From: Cellvibrionaceae bacterium
GTDB lineage: Bacteria; Pseudomonadota; Gammaproteobacteria; Pseudomonadales; Cellvibrionaceae
Reading direction: 5' to 3'
Assembly (NCBI GenBank): GCA_025800435.1
Contig: JAOXRV010000564.1
Location: 1-21,127, forward strand
Length of the DNA stretch: 21,127 bases
The position numbers were made by a program, and so were the translations under genes. Within the stretch, counting starts at the first letter, position 1. The number at the start of each line of letters is the position of its first letter. The notes below the pieces were generated by a model. It saw nothing but the letters and a program-made list of their open reading frames with translations. It was not told the origin of the DNA and searched no databases. Shown here piece by piece: positions 1 to 7,360 of the stretch.

Positions 1-1
1 C

Positions 2-340
2 AACGCCGAGTGGGTTAAGCGTTTGGGCGATGGCACCGAAGAGAGCCACCAACGTATGGTGGCGGCCCTTAACGAGACCTCGCGTTTTATCAACGAAATG
101 TTCGAGATGGACGAGGTCGACCAAATGATGGTAGATGCCGGTATCGGTGTCGACTTGAATATGGTTAAAGCCAAATGGGAAGAGACCGTGGATGCGGTAC
201 TGACCGAGGCCACCCTCAGTCGGCCCACCCCCGAGTACGACCGTCGCGGCGGCCGTCAGGGCGTGCACACCGAACAGCTCGGCTTTATTTTGGCAGAGAT
301 GCAATATGTGCAACGTTGCCACCCAGGTTTAAGCTGGTAA
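2..340 (+). CDS. paaC: PaaC, phenylacetyl-CoA epoxidase structural subunit (3' end only)
   Basis: This is the C-terminal part (about 112 residues) of PaaC; the 5' end lies outside the window and the frame is open from base 2. PaaC is the catalytically inactive ferritin-like partner that forms the core of the phenylacetyl-CoA 1,2-epoxidase with PaaA. The visible tail has the helical pattern of the family and ends with RQGVHTEQLGFILAEMQ followed by a PG-x-SW terminus, which is the conserved PaaC end. paaD and paaE follow on the same strand in the usual paaA-B-C-D-E order, with 44 bases between this stop and paaD. That context supports the call strongly. Whether the rest of the gene is intact cannot be seen. 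Confidence 0.93.
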   Translation, partial: NAEWVKRLGDGTEESHQRMVAALNETSRFINEMFEMDEVDQMMVDAGIGVDLNMVKAKWEETVDAVLTEATLSRPTPEYDRRGGRQGVHTEQLGFILAEMQYVQRCHPGLSW

Positions 341-384
341 CGGATTGAACCGAGAGGGTCGAGAGAATCAAGAGGATCGAGTCG

Positions 385-957
385 ATGGAATACAATCCCG
401 TTGGTGAGTTTATTGGTAACAACCTAATCGGCAGCGATAAGGTGCAGGCATTAAGCCTGGAAGACGCCAAAGCAATCCCCCTGGCGGAGATTCACGCCGC
501 CTTGGACGGCGTCGTCGATCCAGAGATTCCGGTACTCTCGGTAAAAGAGCTAGGTGTGCTTCGGGATCTGGCCTGGGAAGGGGATGAAATGGTCGTCACC
601 ATTACCCCCACCTATTCGGGCTGCCCGGCGATGAGCAATTTTGAGGATGATATCAAGCTGTGCGTTGAGCAGCTGGGGATTCCCAATGTGCGCATCGCCA
701 CCCGTTTATCACCGGCCTGGAGCAGCGACTGGCTAACGCCCGAGGCCAAAGCAAAGCTATTGGATTACGGCATCGCACCGCCGCTGGAGGCCACCACCAG
801 CAAGAAGGTTTTGCTCGGTGAATCGCCCGAGGTGATTTGCCCCAATTGCCGCTCCAAAAATACCAGCGAGGTATCGCGCCACGGCTCCACCGCCTGTAAG
901 GCCCTATACCAGTGTGACGATTGCCAGGAGCCGTTTGATTATTTTAAGTGTATTTAA
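385..957 (+). CDS. paaD: PaaD, Fe-S assembly factor of phenylacetyl-CoA epoxidase
   Basis: A 190-residue protein of the PaaD family, thought to help mature the iron-sulfur or di-iron centres of the epoxidase. Residues about 31-110 form a DUF59/MIP18-like domain with DPEIPVLSVKELGV and the TPTYSGCPA motif. The C-terminus carries a zinc-ribbon-like cysteine set (CPNC, then CKALYQC and CDDC) and ends EPFDYFKCI, nearly identical to what I recall of the E. coli PaaD tail. It is about 25 residues longer at the N-terminus than E. coli PaaD. The ATG at 385 follows AGAGG and GAG purine stretches, so this start is plausible. It is the second gene of the paaC-D-E run and probably co-transcribed. Confidence 0.95.
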   Translation: MEYNPVGEFIGNNLIGSDKVQALSLEDAKAIPLAEIHAALDGVVDPEIPVLSVKELGVLRDLAWEGDEMVVTITPTYSGCPAMSNFEDDIKLCVEQLGIPNVRIATRLSPAWSSDWLTPEAKAKLLDYGIAPPLEATTSKKVLLGESPEVICPNCRSKNTSEVSRHGSTACKALYQCDDCQEPFDYFKCI

Positions 958-1036
958 GCGCTTATGACAGCAGAATAACAACAAAGGAGCGGCCCACTGG
1001 GTATCGTTCCCTTTCTATTTCTAACGAGTGATTATT

Positions 1037-2119
1037 ATGACTGACCATCACTTCCACCCGCTTAAGGTAGCGAAGATTGAACAGGAAACCAGCGATTCGG
1101 TTTCCATCGTACTGGATGTGCCAGCGGCCCAAAAAGACCTGTACCTGAACTATACCCAGGGCCAACATCTGGTGATGAAGGCCAATATCAAGGGCGAAGA
1201 AGTGCGCCGCAATTACTCCCTGTGCAGTGGGGTACAAGACCGTGAACTGCGGGTGGGTATTAAAAAAATCGACGGCGGCCTGTTTTCCAGCTTCGCCAAC
1301 GATGAGCTAAAAGAAGGCGATACCCTTGATGTGATGCCCCCCGAGGGCAGCTTTAATACCGCGCTGAACCCGGCCAACCAAAAGCACTACTTGGGCTTTG
1401 CCGCCGGCTCCGGTATTACCCCCATTTTGTCGATCTTAAAAACCACCTTGGCGAGCGAGCCAAACAGTGTGTTTACCCTGGTGTACGGCAACAAAACCGT
1501 TAGCGATATAATGTTTCGCGAAACCATCCTGGGCTTAAAAAACCAATACCCCGAGCGTTTTGTGTTTATAAGCGTGCTCAGCCGCGAAGAACAAGAAGCC
1601 GAGATTCTCAACGGCCGTATCGATGCGGATAAGGTTAATGCCCTGGCCGATAAAGTGCTGGATATCAACAGCGTAAACGAAGCGTTTATCTGCGGCCCCC
1701 AGCAAATGACCGAGGCCATTCGAGATACTCTGCAAGCCCGCGGTATGGATAAAACCAATATTCACTTTGAACTGTTCGGCGTGGCACCTACCGCTGCTGT
1801 TGTGGCTACCAGCGCCAGCGATGGCGAAGATGGCCCGATGCGCAATGTGGCGGTGGTGGTCGACGGTATGCAAACCAGTTTTGAGCTGGCCACCGGCGGC
1901 GTCAATGTACTGGATGCGGCGCTGGAGGCCGGCGCCGATGTGCCTTTTGCCTGTAAGGGCGGGGTCTGCTGTACTTGTCGGGCCAAGGTACTGGAAGGTG
2001 AGGTTAGCATGGATGTCAACTACGCCCTGGAAGACTGGGAGGTAGAAGAAGGCTTTGTACTCACCTGTCAGTGCCACCCGCTGACCGATAAAGTTGTTAT
2101 CGATTTCGACGAAAAATAA
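1037..2119 (+). CDS. paaE: PaaE, phenylacetyl-CoA epoxidase reductase
   Basis: A 360-residue NAD(P)H-dependent flavin/2Fe-2S reductase that passes electrons to the PaaA di-iron centre. The N-terminal FAD-binding domain has RRNYSLCS, the nucleotide-binding domain has GSGITPILS and CGPQQM, and the C-terminal plant-type ferredoxin domain has the C-x4-C-x2-C-x29-C spacing starting at CKGGVCCTC. A GTG at 1028 is in frame. I prefer the ATG at 1037 because ACGAG sits about 8 bases upstream and MTDHHFHPLKV matches the usual PaaE beginning. It lies 79 bases after paaD on the same strand and is the last recognisable paa gene here. Confidence 0.95.
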   Translation: MTDHHFHPLKVAKIEQETSDSVSIVLDVPAAQKDLYLNYTQGQHLVMKANIKGEEVRRNYSLCSGVQDRELRVGIKKIDGGLFSSFANDELKEGDTLDVMPPEGSFNTALNPANQKHYLGFAAGSGITPILSILKTTLASEPNSVFTLVYGNKTVSDIMFRETILGLKNQYPERFVFISVLSREEQEAEILNGRIDADKVNALADKVLDINSVNEAFICGPQQMTEAIRDTLQARGMDKTNIHFELFGVAPTAAVVATSASDGEDGPMRNVAVVVDGMQTSFELATGGVNVLDAALEAGADVPFACKGGVCCTCRAKVLEGEVSMDVNYALEDWEVEEGFVLTCQCHPLTDKVVIDFDEK

Positions 2120-2131
2120 TTCCTCCGTACC

Positions 2132-2154
2132 GCCACCCAAGCCTTTTGGGTGGT
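2132..2154 (+). terminator. Hairpin after paaE, possible transcription terminator
   Basis: CCACCCAA (2133-2140) pairs with TTGGGTGG (2146-2153) around a 5-base loop, starting 13 bases after the paaE stop; a flanking G-U pair extends it. The downstream sequence is only moderately T-rich (CTTTCTTCT from about 2162) and starts after a GC-containing gap, so it is not a textbook intrinsic terminator. Position at the end of the paa run supports a role in ending or stabilising that transcript. Confidence 0.45.
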
Positions 2155-2204
2155 GGAGCAGCTTTCTTCTGACAGGCCGCGGCATTATATAGCCGTGCCA
2201 ACCG

Positions 2205-2300
2205 GCACTTTAAAGTGTCAGTTTCTGATAAAAACTTCCGAAGATACCTCAGCCTTTAATGGTTGTTTCTAGCACTTTAAAACCAATTTTAAAGTGCTAG
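2205..2300. repeat. Repeated CACTTTAAA palindromes, one a 14-bp hairpin
   Basis: Two palindromes share one half-site. The first is CACTTTAAAGTG at 2206-2217, extended by a G-T pair. The second is a perfect 14-bp inverted repeat, CTAGCACTTTAAAA (2269-2282) and its complement (2287-2300), separated by CCAA. CCTCAG at 2247-2252 can further pair with CTGAGG at 2303-2308. The half-site (G/A)CACTTTAAA therefore occurs four times in under 100 bases. This may be an operator array, an RNA structure, or a dispersed palindrome; I do not recognise a known regulator site. Confidence 0.6.
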
Positions 2301-2309
2301 GCCTGAGGC

Positions 2310-2505
2310 TGTAGCTTTGCAAACTTCCCTAACATTAGAATGATCCACCGAGGTCTAGCGGTGTTGATCATCATAGTTGGCTACCCGAAGGGTAGCGCTT
2401 ATTGCGAAGCTAAAACTTTGCTCGTATCAGCGGCAGTGCCGCCCCGCTAGAATAATTTATTGGGCCGCTAAGCACAGCGGTCCCAATCGATCTAGGGAGC
2501 TAGCC
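2310..2505. other. Leader of the Ig-like gene with further short hairpins, no gene seen
   Basis: The 386 bases between paaE and the Ig-like gene hold no convincing gene. Besides the palindromes at 2205-2300, this right half has GATCCACCG/CGGTGTTGATC (2342-2369, one bulge), a 7-bp stem with a GAA loop (GCTACCC, 2380-2396), an imperfect GCGGCA/TGCCGC (2430-2442) and GGGCCGCT/AGCGGTCCC (2461-2483, one bulge). TAGAAT at 2448-2453 matches a sigma70 -10 box at five of six positions but has only a weak -35 (GTATCA, 18-base spacer). No known riboswitch class was recognised. Confidence 0.4.
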
Positions 2506-5388
2506 ATGGCTATAACATTGAATGTCTGCGCAAAAGATGAGAGTGGCACGCGTGTCAGCCTCGATAATAACAGCGTATGTGAATCCACCTGTTTTCAACT
2601 TTCCGGCACTGCTGAGCCGGGTAAAACCGTTAAGCTATACGACAATGGCGAATACATTGGCCTGAGCCAGGCTGATGCCGATGGCAACTGGCAGTACGAG
2701 GCCAAGGGCCTGAAATGCGGCAGCCACGAATTTGTGGCGCAAACTTATACCGCCGGGGTCGGCCCCGGGCAAAGCAGTGAATCTTTTAGTGTTGTGATCA
2801 GCCCCAGTGAAAATGACCCGGCCGAAGTTCAAGTTCAATTGCCCGATGGCACCACCATATTCGATGGCGGCGTCCGTGATACCGCGCAGCCCCGCATCAG
2901 CGGTTACGGCCAGCCCGGGGCCACGGTAAAAATCAGCGCCGATGGCGAAACCTATGGCCCGGTCGAGATTGATGGCGACGGTCAATGGGCTGTTGATATT
3001 ACCAAACCACTGCCCCAGGGCGAAGTTGTCTTGGCTGCCCAGGCTGAGTCAGCCAGCGGCCAGCGCGCCTATTTTGGTTTAAAGCTCGATATCAACACCG
3101 TCGCGCTTGAAGCCGAGGCAGCCAGTGCTAGAAGTGTTGATGCGCCGACCATTGACTCGGTGGAAGACAATGTTGGTACGCGCCAGGGGCAACTGCTCGA
3201 CAACGCCCATACCGATGATGATATTCCCCTTCTGCGCGGCAGTGCCGATGCCTTTGCCCAAGTCGAGGTGTACGACAATGGTACACTGATCGGCGATGTG
3301 TTTGCCGATGCCAGCGGCAACTGGCGCTGGAGCCCAAGCACCGCATTGCCCGAGGGCAGTCATCGTTTTAGCGCGGTGGCGATTGATCTCGACGGCAATC
3401 GCAGTGACGAGAGCCAGAGCTTTACCATAATTCTTGACCGCACTGCCGAGCAGGTGACGGATTTTCGCGCAGTGGATGATGTGGGGGCTGTCACCGGTAT
3501 TATAGGCCAGGGTCAAATCACTGATGACCCGCGCCCCAGTATTCGCGGTGGCGGCGTGCCCGGTGCCAGCGTAGAAATCTTTGATAACGGTGTCAGTATT
3601 GGCACGGTGACCGTTGATGCCAATGGCGAGTGGGAGCTGAGCACGGACATGGCCGATGGCGAGCACCGCCTGGTGGCCTACCACACCGACCAAGCCGCCA
3701 ATACCGGGCCCGCCTCTGAAGAGCTTCGCTTTACCGTGTTAACAAGCCCGCCCGAATCGGTTGAGAGCGTGGCTATTTTGGACGGTGGCGATGAGCATTT
3801 ATCCACGGCTGAGCTGAGCCAGAATGTCGGGGTGCAAATTAAATTAAAAGACAATATTGATGTGGGCGATATTGTTGAGGTTGATGTCAATGGCGATGGT
3901 GTTGCCGATGGCAGCCATGTGGTCGGCCAGGCCGATATCGGCGGCTTTATCCAGGTGGATATCGCCGGCAGTGAATACGCAATTGGCGATGATAAATCGG
4001 TGACCGCCACTGCCGTGGTGGTCGACAGCGATGGCCTGCGCAGCGATGGCGTCAGCGACAGCAGCACTACCGGCTTGTTTGGGGTGGCTGCGATTAGTGG
4101 CTATACCCAAAACAATGCCCTGTACTACCAGCATATCAATTACTATCGCAGTGGCGACTACCACCTAATTATATCAGAGCGTTTTGACGCGGGGGCGGTA
4201 GTGCTCAATGTCAGCCAGCTGGTCAATAATGGTAGCGAACAATTAGTGCTGCGCCTGGGTGGGCTCAGCGATGACTGGCGCATTCAAGACAGCAGCGGTA
4301 AGGTGGCCCAGGTGGTTAATGGGGTGGCGGATATAAGCGGCTTTAATTTAAATGCAGCGCTCAATCTGTACACTGACAATAATACCTATTACACCACCAC
4401 CCCGGTTGCGCCCGGCGATCACACCAGCACCTACCAAAGCTGGTATGGTAATCAGCGCGATTTTACCCTCACGCTTGAGGCCCAAACCCGTGACCCCATT
4501 AGTGGCGAGCTTTCGGATATAAAAACCGCCAGTTTTGGCTTTCAGTATTCCCAAGAGGTCTATCAGGGTTTCTCGCCACTGGTGCTCGATTTGGATGGTG
4601 ATGGGGTTGAAACCATTAGCCTCGCCGAGGGGGTATCATTTGATTTAGACGCCGATGGCAGCAGCGATATTACCGGCTGGGCGGCCCCGGACGACGGCCT
4701 ATTGGTGCGCGACCTCAACGGTGATGGCATTATCAACGACGGCTCTGAATTATTTGGTGAATCTACCCTCGATGCTAATGGCCAGCGGGCCGACAATGGT
4801 TTTATGGCCCTGTCTTATATGGACAGCAATGGCGACGGCCTGATTGACAGTGCCGATACAGATTTTGGGCAGCTGCAAATTTGGCGCGACCTCAATAGCG
4901 ATGGCAACACCCAAACGGGTGAGCTGTTCAGCTTGTCCCAGGTCGGTGTGGCTTCAATTAATTTGGCTGCCGAGGCGGTGGATGAAATAAACAATCAAAA
5001 CTTTATTGGCCTGCGCTCCAGCTGGACCGATGATGAGGGAGCTGAGCATCGGCTCGACGATGTTTGGTTTAGCTACGAGCCTGGGCAGGACGAGAGTATC
5101 GATCAGGATGAGGACTGTGACCAGGGCTTCGAACTGGATACGGTCGGCTCAGATACTTGGGATTGGCACGGCGACCCAGATTTTAACCGCCCCGATGATG
5201 AAGTGCTGAAGCTGGACGATTTGTTTGAAAGCGCCGAGGGTATCATGGCCTGGACCAACGAGAGCCTGCCCGAGCACTGCCGCGCAGAAACAGCTTACGA
5301 CAATATGTCGGCTTTAGGTGGCGGGGTATACAGCTTCGAGCCGCCGCTGCCAATGCCCGAGTACGACCCCGCCAGCTTGATCGTCTAA
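2506..5388 (+). CDS. Bap-like Ig-repeat protein with FrpC-type calcium-loop module
   Basis: A 960-residue probable secreted or surface protein, possibly an adhesin. The frame is open from 2377, but ATG 2506 follows AGGGAG by 6 bases and is the likely start. There is no signal peptide or membrane segment. Bacterial Ig-like repeats lie at about 28-98, 127-196, 240-310 and 343-412, with the recurring pattern G-A-x-V-x-[IVL]-x-D-x-G and DAxGxW. Residues 322-349 resemble the DDVG...TDD.P.I.G linker of BapA-type adhesins. Residues about 690-860 resemble the self-processing module of FrpC-like RTX proteins: PLVLDLDGDG, DDGLLVRDLNGDG, SELFGE, IWRDLNSDG. Calcium loops start near 695, 736, 773 and 795. 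The last 100 residues are acidic and contain DDEVLKLDDLF, recalling type I secretion tails. No RTX nonapeptide array or secretion genes are visible. Six cysteines (8, 25, 29, 71, 871, 925) are odd for a type I substrate. Confidence 0.72.
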   Translation: MAITLNVCAKDESGTRVSLDNNSVCESTCFQLSGTAEPGKTVKLYDNGEYIGLSQADADGNWQYEAKGLKCGSHEFVAQTYTAGVGPGQSSESFSVVISPSENDPAEVQVQLPDGTTIFDGGVRDTAQPRISGYGQPGATVKISADGETYGPVEIDGDGQWAVDITKPLPQGEVVLAAQAESASGQRAYFGLKLDINTVALEAEAASARSVDAPTIDSVEDNVGTRQGQLLDNAHTDDDIPLLRGSADAFAQVEVYDNGTLIGDVFADASGNWRWSPSTALPEGSHRFSAVAIDLDGNRSDESQSFTIILDRTAEQVTDFRAVDDVGAVTGIIGQGQITDDPRPSIRGGGVPGASVEIFDNGVSIGTVTVDANGEWELSTDMADGEHRLVAYHTDQAANTGPASEELRFTVLTSPPESVESVAILDGGDEHLSTAELSQNVGVQIKLKDNIDVGDIVEVDVNGDGVADGSHVVGQADIGGFIQVDIAGSEYAIGDDKSVTATAVVVDSDGLRSDGVSDSSTTGLFGVAAISGYTQNNALYYQHINYYRSGDYHLIISERFDAGAVVLNVSQLVNNGSEQLVLRLGGLSDDWRIQDSSGKVAQVVNGVADISGFNLNAALNLYTDNNTYYTTTPVAPGDHTSTYQSWYGNQRDFTLTLEAQTRDPISGELSDIKTASFGFQYSQEVYQGFSPLVLDLDGDGVETISLAEGVSFDLDADGSSDITGWAAPDDGLLVRDLNGDGIINDGSELFGESTLDANGQRADNGFMALSYMDSNGDGLIDSADTDFGQLQIWRDLNSDGNTQTGELFSLSQVGVASINLAAEAVDEINNQNFIGLRSSWTDDEGAEHRLDDVWFSYEPGQDESIDQDEDCDQGFELDTVGSDTWDWHGDPDFNRPDDEVLKLDDLFESAEGIMAWTNESLPEHCRAETAYDNMSALGGGVYSFEPPLPMPEYDPASLIV

Positions 5389-6368
5389 GGTACTTCGGCC
5401 AAAAATACCCCGCGCATTGGCGCCGGATGGCCCTCGGCAGTTAGGCCTGGGTCATTCGGGTCGAGAAATTCAGCCAGCGAGTGGAAGCTCATCCACTCGG
5501 TACTGCGTTGTTCTTCGGTAGTGGTTATATTGCAGTCCAACAGGCGCGGGTTTTTAAAACCGCATTTAGCCAACCAACTGAGCAGGGTTGGGGCACTGGG
5601 TAAAAACCACACATTGTTCATCATTGCATAGCGACCCTGGGGCACTAGGCTGTGGCCCAGCTCACCCTCAACAATCAAGGTCTCCAATACCAGTTGTCCG
5701 CCGGGCTTTAGGGTGGCCTTAAGCTCGCGCAAATGATCCATAGGCGAGCGCCGGTGGTAGAGTACACCCATGCTAAAGGTGGTATCAAAGGCCTGCAGCG
5801 TGGCGGGCAGTTGTTCGATTGCCAGCGGCAACACATCCGCCGCCGCCTGGCCTAATAATTTTTTCAACATATAAAACTGCACCACAAAGCGCGGTGAAGG
5901 GTCTATGCCGATTACCCGGGCCGCACCGGCCCCAAGCATGCGCCAACAGTGGTAGCCGTTGCCGCAGCCAACATCCAATATATGCTTACCATTTAAAGGG
6001 GCTAAATGGGGCAGTACTCGATCCCACTTCCAGTCCGAGCGCCATTCGGTATCGATAAAGGTATCAAACACCTGATAGGGACCTTTGCGCCAGGGGATCA
6101 GGGCACGCAGCTGCTGCTCAATATTGGCACTGAGTTCGGCCGGCAGTTCAGTGGTGTTGCCGATACGCACCTGCTCAGTAAAATCGCTGCTGCCGGCCAC
6201 CGCTGCGGGCAGCGCCTCTAGCGCCGCTTGCCAATCGGGCAGGTCACCGTAGCGCTCGGCGCTGAGCTGGGCAGTTATCTGGCCGGGCAATTGCTCGGCC
6301 CAGGCGCGCAGGTTTTTATTGGGGGATTTTTCTAGGGCCGCCAATAGGCTTTGGTAATACTCGATCAT
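5385..6368 (-). CDS. cmoB: CmoB, tRNA U34 carboxymethyltransferase
   Basis: A 327-residue Rossmann-fold enzyme that transfers the carboxymethyl group of carboxy-S-adenosylmethionine to 5-hydroxyuridine at the tRNA wobble position, giving cmo5U, which widens codon reading. The SAM-type motif LDVGCGNGYH is at 131-140. K95 (in PWRKGP), Y204 (in GVLYHRRSP) and R319 (in PMRGVF) sit at a constant +4 offset from the E. coli residues I recall as binding the carboxyl group (K91, Y200, R315). Its ATG overlaps the cmoA stop as ATGA (6365-6368), so the two are translationally coupled. Its TAG stop interlocks with the TAA of the convergent Ig-like gene; the genes share bases 5385-5388. Confidence 0.97.
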   Translation of the reverse strand: MIEYYQSLLAALEKSPNKNLRAWAEQLPGQITAQLSAERYGDLPDWQAALEALPAAVAGSSDFTEQVRIGNTTELPAELSANIEQQLRALIPWRKGPYQVFDTFIDTEWRSDWKWDRVLPHLAPLNGKHILDVGCGNGYHCWRMLGAGAARVIGIDPSPRFVVQFYMLKKLLGQAAADVLPLAIEQLPATLQAFDTTFSMGVLYHRRSPMDHLRELKATLKPGGQLVLETLIVEGELGHSLVPQGRYAMMNNVWFLPSAPTLLSWLAKCGFKNPRLLDCNITTTEEQRSTEWMSFHSLAEFLDPNDPGLTAEGHPAPMRGVFLAEVP

Positions 6369-7099
6369 TTGATGGCAATCAGTGAGGCAAAGTTAAAACA
6401 CTGGAACCAGACATCGGCACTGGCGAAACCAGCCGAGCTTAGGCGTTGTTTGTGCTGGGCCAGGGTCTCCGGTCGCAGCACATTGTCCAGGGCGTTGCGT
6501 TTTTGTGCAATTTCTAAATCGCTATAGCCATTTGCGCGTTTAAAATTGTGGTGCAGTTCCACCATTAAATCCTGGTGGCCGGGCTGCTCAAAGTGCACCT
6601 TCTCCGACAGGATCAGCACACCACCGGGTAACATGCCCCGGTAAATGCGTTCAATAATAAGCTGGCGCTCGGCCTCGGCAATAAATTGCAGGGTGAAGTT
6701 CAGCACCACCACCGAGGCCCGCTCGATCTCGGCCTCCAATAAATCGGCGCAGCGCAATTGTACCGCCACCTCGCCACTGTCTGCCGCCATTACCTGGCCG
6801 CAACGCTCGATCATAGCGGCGGAGCTATCGATGCCGATAATGGAACAGTCGGCAGCGCGTATATTGTGGCGCATGGCTAGGGTGGCCGCGCCCAGTGAAC
6901 AGCCTAGATCGTAGCAATAGCTATTGGGCTGGGCATAGCGCTGGCACAAGTCGCCGATCATGGCGATGGTGGTGGCGTAGCCCGGCACCGAGCGCTTGAT
7001 CATATCGGGAAAGACCTCAACCACTTTCTGGTCAAAGCGAAACTCCCCCAAATCTGGGATTGGCTCGGCGAAAATTTGATCTACTGGGATATCTGGCAC
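6365..7099 (-). CDS. cmoA: CmoA, carboxy-S-adenosylmethionine synthase
   Basis: A 244-residue SAM-dependent enzyme that converts SAM and prephenate to carboxy-SAM, the donor used by CmoB. Seen motifs include FRFDQKVVEVFPDMI followed by KRSVPGY at 35-41, the SAM loop YDLGCSLGA at 63-71 and NFTLQFI, all typical of CmoA, and the length matches the family. The start is GTG (7097-7099) with AGG about 10 bases upstream; no ATG fits better. It is the first gene of a two-gene cmoA-cmoB unit. The response-regulator gene is divergent, with 261 bases between the two starts. Confidence 0.96.
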   Translation of the reverse strand: MPDIPVDQIFAEPIPDLGEFRFDQKVVEVFPDMIKRSVPGYATTIAMIGDLCQRYAQPNSYCYDLGCSLGAATLAMRHNIRAADCSIIGIDSSAAMIERCGQVMAADSGEVAVQLRCADLLEAEIERASVVVLNFTLQFIAEAERQLIIERIYRGMLPGGVLILSEKVHFEQPGHQDLMVELHHNFKRANGYSDLEIAQKRNALDNVLRPETLAQHKQRLSSAGFASADVWFQCFNFASLIAIK

Positions 7100-7117
7100 A
7101 AAAATTACCTTTTTTTA

Positions 7118-7163
7118 GGATAGCTATCCAGTTTTATGGGTTTTGGCCGATATAAGGGCCAAA
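7118..7163 (-). promoter_or_regulatory. Palindromes and candidate promoter upstream of cmoA
   Basis: In the cmoA upstream region, GGATAGCTATCC (7118-7129) is a perfect 12-bp palindrome, and TTTGGCC (7142-7148) and GGCCAAA (7157-7163) form a perfect inverted repeat with an 8-base spacer. On the minus strand, TTGGCC (7162-7157) and CATAAA (7138-7133), 18 bases apart, each match sigma70 -35/-10 boxes at four of six positions. The second palindrome would overlap this -35, as a repressor site might. TATCCAG is also repeated at 7125-7131 and 7192-7198. The sites are seen; the promoter and operator roles are inferred. Confidence 0.3.
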
Positions 7164-7360
7164 CTGGAAGGTCGAAATTTTAGCCATGAGGTATCCAGAT
7201 GACAAATATAAAGCTGAGGCTTTTGGCCTTATGCCATTTTCGCTGGGTAAGCCCGGGCAAATTGCGAGAGAAGTGCTATAACAATAGGTAGATTATTTCT
7301 ATTTATACCGATTTTGGCGGATAAACGCTTAGTATTTGTGCGATTCTAGAGTCATCTTTT

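Noticed and set aside
340..385. GAGGGTCGAG/GAGGATCGAG near-repeat between paaC and paaD
   Set aside because: Short purine-rich duplication around a ribosome-binding site; no sign of a regulatory function.
1535..2185. 216-residue minus-strand open frame opposite paaE
   Set aside because: It lies wholly antisense to a well-matched paaE, has low-complexity His/Gly/Ala-rich composition and no recognisable domain.
2120..2505. Known riboswitch or c-di-GMP aptamer in the leader of the Ig-like gene
   Set aside because: I found none of the conserved core motifs of the classes I know; only simple stem-loops are visible.
3079..3693. 204-residue minus-strand open frame opposite the Ig-like gene
   Set aside because: Antisense to a repeat-rich gene whose codon bias leaves other frames open; no family resemblance.
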